Source: SSC4 sp964642445 (GTDB lineage Bacteria; Chloroflexota; Anaerolineae; SSC4; Amarolineaceae). From it: a DNA stretch of 5,295 nt. Under the pieces are notes generated by a model. The model saw only the letters and a program-made list of their open reading frames with translations. It ran no database searches and was not told the origin of the DNA. Location of the stretch: NCBI GenBank assembly GCA_964642445.1, contig CAZXQZ010000275.1, positions 1 to 5,295 of the forward strand, read 5' to 3'. Shown piece after piece: positions 1 through 5,193 of the stretch. The first letter of the stretch is position 1, and every line of letters starts with the position of its first letter. Position numbers and translations under genes: made by a program.

Positions 1-53
1 TCAAAATGAGCATTTTTGAGCGATTACCGCTCTGGTTGCGCAATAGTTACGTT

Positions 54-159
54 AGGGCTCGTAGAAGAACAACTTCCGGCATTATGGCTGGAATTCGCCG
101 CTCCACAGGCGGTGGCGGTTGCACAGTTGCCATCTTTTTGGGAAGATGGCAACTGTGCA
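54..159. repeat. Palindromic intergenic repeat, copy 1 (MITE-like)
   Basis: This element has two parts that recur in the same order and orientation at 5194-5295. The first is a leader at 54-76 beginning AGGGCTCG, which matches 5194-5216 at 19 of 23 positions with all four differences being transitions. The second is a block at 108-136 that matches 5239-5267 with one transition. Between them, 77-107 is not clearly conserved. The second block forms the left arm of a hairpin: 120-136 pairs perfectly with 143-159 (17 bp, loop TTTGGG). Compared with copy 2, the outer part of the right arm is lost after position 159, so this copy looks truncated on its right side. No transposase is present. A MITE or REP-like element is the simplest reading. 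The hairpin has no following T-tract, so a normal terminator role is not obvious. Confidence 0.8.
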
Positions 160-166
160 CCAGGCA

Positions 167-179
167 CAGAATAATTCTG
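167..179. promoter_or_regulatory. 13-bp perfect palindrome, candidate operator
   Basis: CAGAAT-A-ATTCTG is a perfect inverted repeat with 6-bp arms around one central base. It lies 16 nt upstream of the -35 box of the promoter for the SufR-like gene, within AT-rich DNA. Winged-helix regulators of this type bind inverted repeats as dimers, so autoregulation through this site is plausible, but that is inference. It could also be part of an UP-like AT-rich element or a chance palindrome. No cyanobacterial-style SufR operator (CAAC-N6-GTTG) was found upstream of the gene. Confidence 0.35.
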
Positions 180-195
180 ATAAAAATAAGAAGAA

Positions 196-224
196 TTGAC
201 AGCACCCGCTGCATATGTTAAAAT
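196..224 (+). promoter_or_regulatory. Sigma70-type promoter for the regulator-moaA genes
   Basis: A perfect -35 box TTGACA (196-201) is followed, after an optimal 17-nt spacer, by TAAAAT (219-224), which differs from the -10 consensus at one position. AT-rich DNA directly upstream (about 171-195) could act as an UP element. Transcription would start near 231, giving a leader of roughly 45 nt before the GTG at 276. It is the only strong promoter seen ahead of the first two genes. Confidence 0.8.
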
Positions 225-275
225 CCCGCCCAGTGTGATCATGGCGCAGGTTCATTGAGGTTCGGGAGACGTCTT

Positions 276-941
276 GTGCAATCCACCCGCCACAAAATTC
301 TCGACATTCTGAAGACTCGTTCGCAGGCAACGGTTTCAGAACTGGCTGAGGCGCTGCAAATGGCCCCCGTCTCGGTACGGCATCACCTCGATGTCCTGCA
401 GAGTCAGGACCTGGTAACCACTCATACGGTGCACAAGCGTACCGTGGGCCGGCCGGAACAGGTCTATTTACTTACCAACGAAGCCAGCAGGTTCTTTCCC
501 AACAACTTCCAGGTGTTTTCGGCGGCAATGTTGGAGGAACTGAAGAATCGCCTGTCTCCGGCTGAGCTGCAGGCGATGTTTTCCAGCCTGGCGGCACGCA
601 CCGTGGCACATGCACCCACCCGCACGCCAGAACAATCCGATGAAGACTACCTGCAGCAGGTCACCGAGTTTCTGACGGCGCATGGTTACCTGGCTACGTG
701 GGAACGCCAGGAAGACACATTGGTTTTGCATACCTGCAACTGTCCTTATGCCGGTGTGGCGGAATACCACCCGGAACTGTGCTGCATGGACATGCACCTG
801 GTATCCGAGTTGACCGGCCAGACACCGCAGTACACGACGCGCCTGCTCAATGGGACCGGGCGCTGCACGTATTGGCTGACTGCAGACGATCGGCTAAGAA
901 CCTGCGGGCAGTCCGAACAATCGACGGTTGGAGGGGGCTGA
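276..941 (+). CDS. SufR-like winged-helix regulator with C-terminal Fe-S-type cysteines
   Basis: A 221-residue DNA-binding regulator of the ArsR/DeoR-like SufR type, which senses iron-sulfur status and controls Fe-S biogenesis genes. Residues about 17-50 form a helix-turn-helix (TVSELAEALQMAPVSVRHHL), followed by a wing with GRPEQVYLLT at 58-67. The C-terminal half carries CNCPY (C154, C156), ELCC (C169, C170) and GRCTY (C197). C156-X12-C169-X27-C197 resembles the three-cysteine cluster site of SufR proteins, and VAE between the first two is also SufR-like. C210 is an extra cysteine near the end. GTG at 276 is chosen because GGGAG at 264-268 sits 7 nt upstream; an in-frame TTG at 255 has a poorer site and adds seven residues. 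moaA follows after 9 nt. The domain assignment is firm; cluster binding and targets are inferred. Confidence 0.85.
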   Translation: MQSTRHKILDILKTRSQATVSELAEALQMAPVSVRHHLDVLQSQDLVTTHTVHKRTVGRPEQVYLLTNEASRFFPNNFQVFSAAMLEELKNRLSPAELQAMFSSLAARTVAHAPTRTPEQSDEDYLQQVTEFLTAHGYLATWERQEDTLVLHTCNCPYAGVAEYHPELCCMDMHLVSELTGQTPQYTTRLLNGTGRCTYWLTADDRLRTCGQSEQSTVGGG

Positions 942-950
942 GCGGATGCT

Positions 951-1988
951 ATGAGCTTGCCGCTGGCGGCTTTGCCTGAAAAGTCTCTGGTTTCTGGTTA
1001 TGCCCCTGTCATGGCGGACGCATTTGGGCGTCGTATCGACTATTTGCGCATTTCGTTGACCGACGCCTGTAATTTGCGCTGCGTCTACTGCATGCCCGAG
1101 GTGATGCAGTTCCAGCCACGGTCCGAGCTGTTGCAGGATGACGAAATCATCTTGCTCGTTCAGGCCGCGGCCCAGCTCGGCGTAAACAAAATCCGACTGA
1201 CCGGTGGTGAGCCAACGGTGCGCCACAACGTGGTCGACCTGGTACGACGCATGAAGGCTGTGCCCGGTATCCGCGACCTGGCGATGACGACCAACGGCCT
1301 GCTCCTGGCCCGTCTGGCCCAGCCGTTGGCCGACGCAGGCCTCGACCGCGTCAACGTCAGCGTCGACACGCTCGATCCGGCGAGTTTCAACCGGATCACG
1401 CGTTGGGGCCATCTGAGTGATGTGTGGGCGGGCATCGCCGCGGCCGAACAGGCGGGCCTGCTGCCGATCAAAATCAACTGCGTGGTGACGCGCGGTTTCA
1501 ACGATGACCAGGTCGTCGACCTGGCCCGGCTGACGCTGCAGCGCCCCTGGGAGGTTCGTTTCATCGAACTAATGCCGTTTGGGGACGTGGCACCCTTTGC
1601 GGTGGATGCCGTCGTGCCGTGCGCCGAGACGCTGGCGCGCATCGAGCAGGCGTTGGGCCCTCTGCAGACGGTACCCGGTTATGACGGTCGCAATCCATCA
1701 CGACCCTACCAGCTGCCGGGTGCCCGCGGGCGCCTGGGGTTCATTAGTTCGGTGACCGACCCATTTTGTGCCGGTTGTGGGCGCATCCGCGTGACGGCAG
1801 ATGGTAAGCTGCGTCTCTGCCTGCTGCGCGATCATGAGGTAGACTTGCTGTCGCTGATACGCGGCGGTTGTTCTTTGGAAGAACTAAAATCGCTGATTCG
1901 CACCGCCGTCTGGGGCAAGCCGTGGGGCCACGGATTGGCCCAGGCGGTCATCCCCGAAATGCGCGTCATGTCGCAAATTGGCGGTTGA
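951..1988 (+). CDS. moaA: GTP 3',8-cyclase MoaA (radical SAM, molybdenum cofactor synthesis)
   Basis: MoaA converts GTP to 3',8-cyclo-7,8-dihydro-GTP, which MoaC turns into cyclic pyranopterin monophosphate, the first intermediate of molybdopterin synthesis. The 345-residue protein carries the radical SAM motif C40-X3-C44-X2-C47 in TDACNLRCVYCMPE, the SAM-binding TGGEPT (84-89; the family usually has TGGEPL), and RVNVSVDTLD and RFIELMPFG, typical of the barrel. The second, substrate-binding [4Fe-4S] site is C273-X2-C276-X13-C290. The protein ends MSQIGG, giving the C-terminal Gly-Gly needed for activity. ATG 951 gives about 20 extra residues before the usual ADAFGRRIDYLR start; ATG 1011 is an alternative but lacks a ribosome site. 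GCGGA at 942-946 is close to 951, and GGAGG at 930-934 is rather far. No other cofactor genes are in the window. Confidence 0.96.
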   Translation: MSLPLAALPEKSLVSGYAPVMADAFGRRIDYLRISLTDACNLRCVYCMPEVMQFQPRSELLQDDEIILLVQAAAQLGVNKIRLTGGEPTVRHNVVDLVRRMKAVPGIRDLAMTTNGLLLARLAQPLADAGLDRVNVSVDTLDPASFNRITRWGHLSDVWAGIAAAEQAGLLPIKINCVVTRGFNDDQVVDLARLTLQRPWEVRFIELMPFGDVAPFAVDAVVPCAETLARIEQALGPLQTVPGYDGRNPSRPYQLPGARGRLGFISSVTDPFCAGCGRIRVTADGKLRLCLLRDHEVDLLSLIRGGCSLEELKSLIRTAVWGKPWGHGLAQAVIPEMRVMSQIGG

Positions 1989-2008
1989 GGGGATCGTTCA
2001 GGTATAAT
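1978..2008 (+). promoter_or_regulatory. Possible internal promoter before the Fe-S carrier gene
   Basis: A perfect -10 box TATAAT lies at 2003-2008, in the 62-nt gap between moaA and the carrier gene. The best -35 candidate is TTGGCG at 1978-1983, matching 4 of 6 positions with a long 19-nt spacer, and it overlaps the end of moaA. There is no extended -10 TGn. If used, the leader would be about 35 nt. The weak -35 means an activator may be needed or the box may be fortuitous. Confidence 0.45.
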
Positions 2009-2050
2009 AGGTCACCATTCGTTACAGATCAGGATTGAACGGAGGACATG

Positions 2051-2425
2051 ATGGTTACATTGACTGAGAGTGCGGCGCTCAAGCTGCAAAACGTCATGAA
2101 CGACAAGGGCCTGTCCGGTTCGCACGGCCTGCGCGTCTTTGTCCAGGGCGGCGGCTGTGGTGGTATGCAGTACGGTATGATGTTCGACAACGACCCGCGC
2201 GAAGGCGATGAAGTGTACGAAGAGCACGGTCTCAGGGTATACGTAGACCCCACCAGTCTCTATTACATCGACGGCGCCCAGATCGACTACGTCGATAACC
2301 TGATGGGCGGCGGTTTCCACATCGAGAATCCCAACGCTGTGTCGAGCTGCGGCTGTGGCAGTTCGTTCCGTACGGCGCGTACGCATACCGGCGAGGCGAA
2401 TACGGGCAGCTGCGGCCATAATTGA
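2051..2425 (+). CDS. erpA: A-type iron-sulfur carrier / insertion protein (ErpA/IscA/HesB family)
   Basis: A-type carriers accept Fe-S clusters from a scaffold and pass them to apo-enzymes. The 124-residue protein has the three conserved cluster cysteines: C36 in QGGGCGGMQYGMMF, and C100 and C102 in SSCGCGSSF. DGAQIDYVDNLMGGGFHIENPNA (split here as YIDGAQIDYV and GGGFHIENPNA) is the typical C-terminal beta region, so the fold looks intact. An added tail of about 20 residues ends GSCGHN with a fourth cysteine, C121. ATG 2051 is chosen because GGAGG (2041-2045) lies 5 nt upstream; the adjacent ATG at 2048 leaves only 2 nt. The gene lies 62 nt after moaA, an Fe-S enzyme, and may have its own promoter. 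ErpA, IscA and SufA are hard to separate by sequence alone, so the symbol is less certain than the family. Confidence 0.93.
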   Translation: MVTLTESAALKLQNVMNDKGLSGSHGLRVFVQGGGCGGMQYGMMFDNDPREGDEVYEEHGLRVYVDPTSLYYIDGAQIDYVDNLMGGGFHIENPNAVSSCGCGSSFRTARTHTGEANTGSCGHN

Positions 2426-2433
2426 CCGCAGGC

Positions 2434-2449
2434 GACCGGGTGACCGGTC
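2434..2449 (+). other. Short GC hairpin with GNRA-type tetraloop after the carrier gene
   Basis: GACCGG (2434-2439) pairs perfectly with CCGGTC (2444-2449) around GTGA, which as RNA is a stable GNRA-type tetraloop. It lies 8 nt after the carrier stop codon. No T-tract follows, so it is more likely a 3' stability or processing hairpin than an intrinsic terminator. Confidence 0.5.
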
Positions 2450-2505
2450 CAACCTCCGGCGCGTACGTCTGAGCACACTGCCGGGTTGATGGTTGTACGC
2501 TGTGT

Positions 2506-2567
2506 AAAGGACGATAGACACGGGAAGAGCCTGCAATGGCGCTTTGGCGTGTGGTCTGTCGTCCTTT
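2506..2567 (+). other. Long-stem hairpin in the carrier-DUF2203 gap
   Basis: Positions 2506-2519 (AAAGGACGATAGAC) pair with 2554-2567 over 14 bp, 13 Watson-Crick pairs plus one G-U. The loop is 34 nt and contains a possible small inner stem (GCC 2529-2531 with GGC 2538-2540). The compensating G-U at 2515/2558 hints at selection on RNA rather than on DNA symmetry. The 3' side runs into TTTGTTTG, so it might act as an inefficient terminator between the carrier and DUF2203 genes. It could instead be a remnant of a small inverted repeat element. No copy of it is seen elsewhere in the window. Confidence 0.55.
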
Positions 2568-2611
2568 GTTTGTGGCACGAACCTGCCGCCGGTTCGAAGA
2601 GGACACCAGAG

Positions 2612-2995
2612 ATGCGCGACCACTATTTCTCTGTACAAGAAGCCAACGCCTTGCTGCCGCGCCTGCGCGAGCTGCTCACCGAGCTGCAGCGCATCCGCAC
2701 GGCGATCGTCGCAGCCCAGCCCGAGTTCGTACCCGTGCTCGAGGCAAGCGTTACCAACGGTGGCAGCCATGCGGCCACTGCCATGCTGCTGCGTTTTGGC
2801 CAGGTCGAGACGCTGGTGGAAGAGGTCCGCGGCATGGGCTGTCAGTTGAAGGACGTGCAGATGGGGCTGGTCGATTTTTTGCACCGCCGGCCCGATGGCC
2901 GCATCGTGCTGTTGTGTTGGCGGCTGGGTGAAGATGAAATTGGATACTGGCACGACCTGGACAGCGGCTACCAGGGCCGCCAGCCGCTCGTGTAA
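2612..2995 (+). CDS. DUF2203 family protein, function unknown
   Basis: A 127-residue protein of the DUF2203 family, for which I know no established biochemical function. It starts with HYFSVQEANALLPRLRELL, the family's usual N-terminal helix, and runs as a largely helical segment to about residue 85, with a Gly-rich NGGSH at 49-53. The conserved C-terminal part includes KDVQMGLVDFLHRRPDGR and LCWRLGEDEIGYWHDL, ending GRQPLV. There is no signal peptide or membrane segment, so it is probably cytosolic. ATG 2612 is chosen because the family match begins there and AGAGG (2598-2602) lies 9 nt upstream; an in-frame ATG at 2489 would add 41 unrelated residues across the hairpin. The rtcB start is only 15 nt downstream, so the two are probably co-transcribed. 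Confidence 0.88.
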   Translation: MRDHYFSVQEANALLPRLRELLTELQRIRTAIVAAQPEFVPVLEASVTNGGSHAATAMLLRFGQVETLVEEVRGMGCQLKDVQMGLVDFLHRRPDGRIVLLCWRLGEDEIGYWHDLDSGYQGRQPLV

Positions 2996-3010
2996 TGAGA
3001 GGCCATGAAT

Positions 3011-4462
3011 ATGGTTGAGCGCAAAGACTTACGCCAGGTACGACCGTACGTGTACGAGATCGACCGCAACTACCGGTACGACATGCGCGCGGCGGCGCGT
3101 TTTTATGCCGACGAGCTGATCCTGGAGCAGGTCCTGGGTGAGCAATCGCTCGATCAGCTGGTCAATATCTCCACGCTGCCGGGCGTGACCAAAAACGTCT
3201 TTGCCATGCCGGACATCCACCAGGGCTACGGCTCACCCATTGGCGGTGTGGCGGCCATCGATACCACCGATGGTGTGATTTCACCCGGCATGGTTGGATT
3301 CGACATCAACTGTGGTGTGCGCCTCCTGGCATCGCACATCGACCACACGACGGCCGCACCACACATGGCCAACCTGGCCACCGAGCTCTACCGGCAGGTA
3401 CCGAGCGGCGTCGGTGAAAAGGGTTTCATCAATCTTTCGTACGATGAGCTGGACGATGTGCTGCGCCACGGCAGCCGCTGGGCGCTCAAAAAGGGCTATG
3501 CACGCCAGGAAGACCTGGCACACACCGAGGAACAGGGCACGATGGCCGGTGCCGATCCGGCAGCGTGCAGCCGGCGGGCCAAGGAACGGGGCAAGACCCA
3601 GCTGGGCACCCTGGGCGCAGGCAACCACTTTGCCGAAGTCGACGAAGTGGCCGAGATTTTCGATGCCGAGGCGGCCCAGGCCATGGGGTTGTACACGGGA
3701 CAGATTGTGGTGCAAATCCACTGCGGCAGCCGCGGCTTTGGCCACCAGGTGTGCACCGATTATGTCGACAGCTTCCAGAAGGTCGTGCACAAGTACGGCA
3801 TCGTGCTGCCCGACCGCCAGCTCGTGTGTGCGCCGTTCGACTCGGCCGAGGGGCGCGCCTACTACGCGGCGATGTGTGCGGCGGCGAACTACGCGTTTGC
3901 CAACCGCCAGCTGCTGGCTCACCAGGTACGGGCGGCGTTCGAGCATGTGCTGGCCGGCAAAGTCAAAAACTTCGAGCTGTTCCAGGTCTACGACATCACC
4001 CACAACATGGCCAAGATCGAGTTCCACGAGGTCGATGGCCAACGTCTGAAGTTGTGCGTGCACCGCAAGGGCGCTACCCGCGCCTTTGGCCCCGATTCGG
4101 ACGTCCTGCCCGCCGATTACCGTGCCATTGGGCAGCCGGTGTTGGTGCCGGGCAGTATGGGCACGGCGTCGTACGTGCTCGCCGGCACCGCTGGCAGCAT
4201 GGCGCAGACTTTTGGCTCGAGCTGTCACGGCGCAGGGCGTGTACTCAGCCGCGCCGCAGCCAAACGCCAGGTCCACGGCGGCGAGCTCAAGGATCACCTG
4301 CAGGCACGCGGCATCGAGGTGCGTGCGGGCAGCCTGGCCGGCCTGGCCGAAGAGGCGCCGAGCGCGTACAAAGACGTCGATCACGTCGTCGAGGTGGTGC
4401 ACAATGCCGGCATTGCGCGCAAGGTGGCACGCCTGGTGCCGCTGGCCGTGGTCAAGGGGTGA
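3011..4462 (+). CDS. rtcB: RNA-splicing ligase RtcB (GTP- and Mn2+-dependent)
   Basis: RtcB joins RNA 2',3'-cyclic phosphate (or 3'-phosphate) ends to 5'-OH ends through a GMP-histidine intermediate, in tRNA splicing or RNA repair. The 483-residue protein has the full set of metal ligands, numbered from ATG 3011: C101 in GFDINCGVRL, H206 in LGAGNHFAEV, H237 in QIHCGSRGFGH and H331 in DITHNMAKIE. The guanylylated histidine is H406 in SSCHGAGR; its 75-residue distance from H331 matches Pyrococcus RtcB. MPDIHQGYGSPIGG is the N-terminal signature. The length fits the longer archaeal-type class rather than the roughly 400-residue E. coli type. AGAGG (2998-3002) lies 8 nt before ATG 3011; ATG 3005 adds two residues but leaves only 2 nt. 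No archease or RtcA gene is in the window. Confidence 0.97.
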   Translation: MVERKDLRQVRPYVYEIDRNYRYDMRAAARFYADELILEQVLGEQSLDQLVNISTLPGVTKNVFAMPDIHQGYGSPIGGVAAIDTTDGVISPGMVGFDINCGVRLLASHIDHTTAAPHMANLATELYRQVPSGVGEKGFINLSYDELDDVLRHGSRWALKKGYARQEDLAHTEEQGTMAGADPAACSRRAKERGKTQLGTLGAGNHFAEVDEVAEIFDAEAAQAMGLYTGQIVVQIHCGSRGFGHQVCTDYVDSFQKVVHKYGIVLPDRQLVCAPFDSAEGRAYYAAMCAAANYAFANRQLLAHQVRAAFEHVLAGKVKNFELFQVYDITHNMAKIEFHEVDGQRLKLCVHRKGATRAFGPDSDVLPADYRAIGQPVLVPGSMGTASYVLAGTAGSMAQTFGSSCHGAGRVLSRAAAKRQVHGGELKDHLQARGIEVRAGSLAGLAEEAPSAYKDVDHVVEVVHNAGIARKVARLVPLAVVKG

Positions 4463-4540
4463 AAGCCCCACGGTCCGTGAGACCAAAGTCACAGGTGATA
4501 TACGCAGAATGCAGGATCATACAGCGGTGTGGAGGTTATT

Positions 4541-4750
4541 ATGACGTTCGAACGAATCACCGTTAACCCGAGCGTTCACTTTGGCAAACCCTGTGTCGCA
4601 GGTACGCGGATCACGGTACAGGATGTGCTCGAATTGTTTGCTGCTGGATTGGCATGTGACGTGATTGTGCGGGACTATGACCCCGAACTGACATCGGATG
4701 ACACCGGTGCGTGCAGGCAGCACGCCGCTGGCAGTGAGGTTGCGCGGTGA
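4541..4750 (+). CDS. DUF433 domain protein (antitoxin-like), divergent C-terminus
   Basis: A 69-residue DUF433 protein. Members are small helical, HTH-like proteins often paired with a DUF5615 PIN-like protein in putative toxin-antitoxin modules. The core is typical: MTFERITVNP, then FGKPCVAGTRITV (14-26), VLELFAAGL (29-37) and RDYDPELTSDD (44-54). The last 15 residues keep only the skeleton of the usual ending: T55, R59 and H61 stand where I expect hydrophobic or aromatic residues, which may mean relaxed selection. Shifting the reading frame does not restore a better match. ATG 4541 has GGAGG at 4531-4535, 5 nt upstream; an in-frame GTG at 4529 would precede that site and is rejected. The stop overlaps the rhodanese start (GTGA), and no DUF5615 gene follows. 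The family is clear; a toxin-antitoxin role here is doubtful. Confidence 0.82.
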   Translation: MTFERITVNPSVHFGKPCVAGTRITVQDVLELFAAGLACDVIVRDYDPELTSDDTGACRQHAAGSEVAR

Positions 4751-5094
4751 ACCTGTACGGCGCACCTGAAATCAGCGTCGAAGCGCTGCGCGAGCTGCGT
4801 ACGCGGGCGCAGCCGCACCGCCTGCTCGACGTGCGCGAGGAATCGGAGTGGCGCCTGGCACGGATCGACGGCGCCGAGCTGCTGCCCCTGTCGCGCCTGG
4901 CGCGTGAGCTGGAAGCTGCCCTGCCCGCCGATCTGGAGAAAGACGCGACGATCGTGGTGGTCTGTCACCATGGTGTGCGCAGCGCCCAGGTGACTGCCTG
5001 GATGCGCCAGCAGGGATTTGCGCAGGTCTACAGCCTGGACGGCGGGCTCGAGGCCTGGTCGCAGCGCATCGATCCTTCCGTGCCGCAGTATTAA
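4747..5094 (+). CDS. Single-domain rhodanese (sulfurtransferase)
   Basis: A 115-residue rhodanese, which carries sulfane sulfur on an active-site cysteine and hands it to acceptors such as cyanide or sulfur-carrier systems. LLDVREESEW (26-35) and RIDGAELLPL (39-48) are the typical N-terminal motifs. The active-site loop CHHGVRS places catalytic C73, followed by WMRQQGFAQVYSLDGGLEAW. The ending IDPSVPQY resembles the rhodanese domains fused to or acting with MoeB/ThiF-type enzymes. No signal peptide is seen, so it is probably cytosolic. The start is GTG 4747, overlapping the DUF433 stop by 4 nt, with GAGG at 4736-4739 giving 7-nt spacing; this arrangement indicates translational coupling. It could contribute sulfur to Fe-S or molybdopterin synthesis, in line with the upstream genes, but that is inference. 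Confidence 0.93.
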   Translation: MNLYGAPEISVEALRELRTRAQPHRLLDVREESEWRLARIDGAELLPLSRLARELEAALPADLEKDATIVVVCHHGVRSAQVTAWMRQQGFAQVYSLDGGLEAWSQRIDPSVPQY

Positions 5095-5118
5095 TTTTGT
5101 AGACAAGTTTCATAAAAA

Positions 5119-5147
5119 TTGACAGATGATGGGGGCAGGGCTATAAT
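5119..5147 (+). promoter_or_regulatory. Perfect consensus sigma70-type promoter, target not in window
   Basis: TTGACA (5119-5124), a 17-nt spacer and TATAAT (5142-5147) match the consensus at all 12 positions. The AT-rich CATAAAAA just upstream could serve as an UP element. It begins 24 nt after the rhodanese stop and points away from that gene. No coding region follows within the window; the transcript would start near 5154 and run into repeat copy 2. It probably drives a gene beyond 5295 or a small RNA. Confidence 0.8.
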
Positions 5148-5162
5148 CGCCTGGTCGCCTGG
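5147..5162 (+). repeat. Tandem 8-bp direct repeat at the expected transcription start
   Basis: TCGCCTGG occurs twice in tandem (5147-5154 and 5155-5162), beginning at the last base of the -10 box and spanning the expected start site. A downstream hairpin ACCGG/CCGGT (5163-5167 with 5180-5184) follows directly. It may be an operator for the strong promoter or simply a replication-slippage duplication. Confidence 0.5.
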
Positions 5163-5193
5163 ACCGGTATGCCCCGCTGCCGGTTGGGCACTA

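Noticed and set aside
1..32. Small AT-rich and GAGCG/CGCTC inverted pairs at the left edge
   Set aside because: Five to six bp arms without a T-tract or visible upstream gene; not enough to call a terminator.
255..275. TTG at 255 as start of the SufR-like regulator
   Set aside because: The nearest purine-rich stretch is weak and only 4 nt away, whereas GTG 276 has GGGAG at 7 nt.
1996..2040. GTTCA...TGAAC inverted pair flanking the TATAAT box before the carrier gene
   Set aside because: Five-base arms 35 nt apart are expected by chance and do not resemble a dimer site.
2489..2611. N-terminal extension of DUF2203 from the in-frame ATG at 2489
   Set aside because: It would read through the 2506-2567 hairpin, adds residues unlike the family, and lacks a good ribosome site; ATG 2612 fits the family start.
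2012..2953. 313-codon open frame on the - strand opposite the carrier and DUF2203 genes
   Set aside because: It crosses two well-supported + strand genes and their gap, with low-complexity His/Ala/Arg-rich translation and no family resemblance.
4456..4469. GGGG/CCCC hairpin over the rtcB stop codon as a terminator
   Set aside because: Only 4 bp with no T-tract; too weak to call.
3281..4492. 403-codon open frame on the - strand opposite rtcB
   Set aside because: It lies almost fully antisense to a clear rtcB with all catalytic residues, and its translation shows no recognisable domain; it is a codon-bias shadow.
3565..4566. 333-codon + strand open frame overlapping rtcB in another frame
   Set aside because: Arg/Gly/Pro-rich translation typical of an out-of-frame reading of a GC-rich gene; rtcB is unambiguous.
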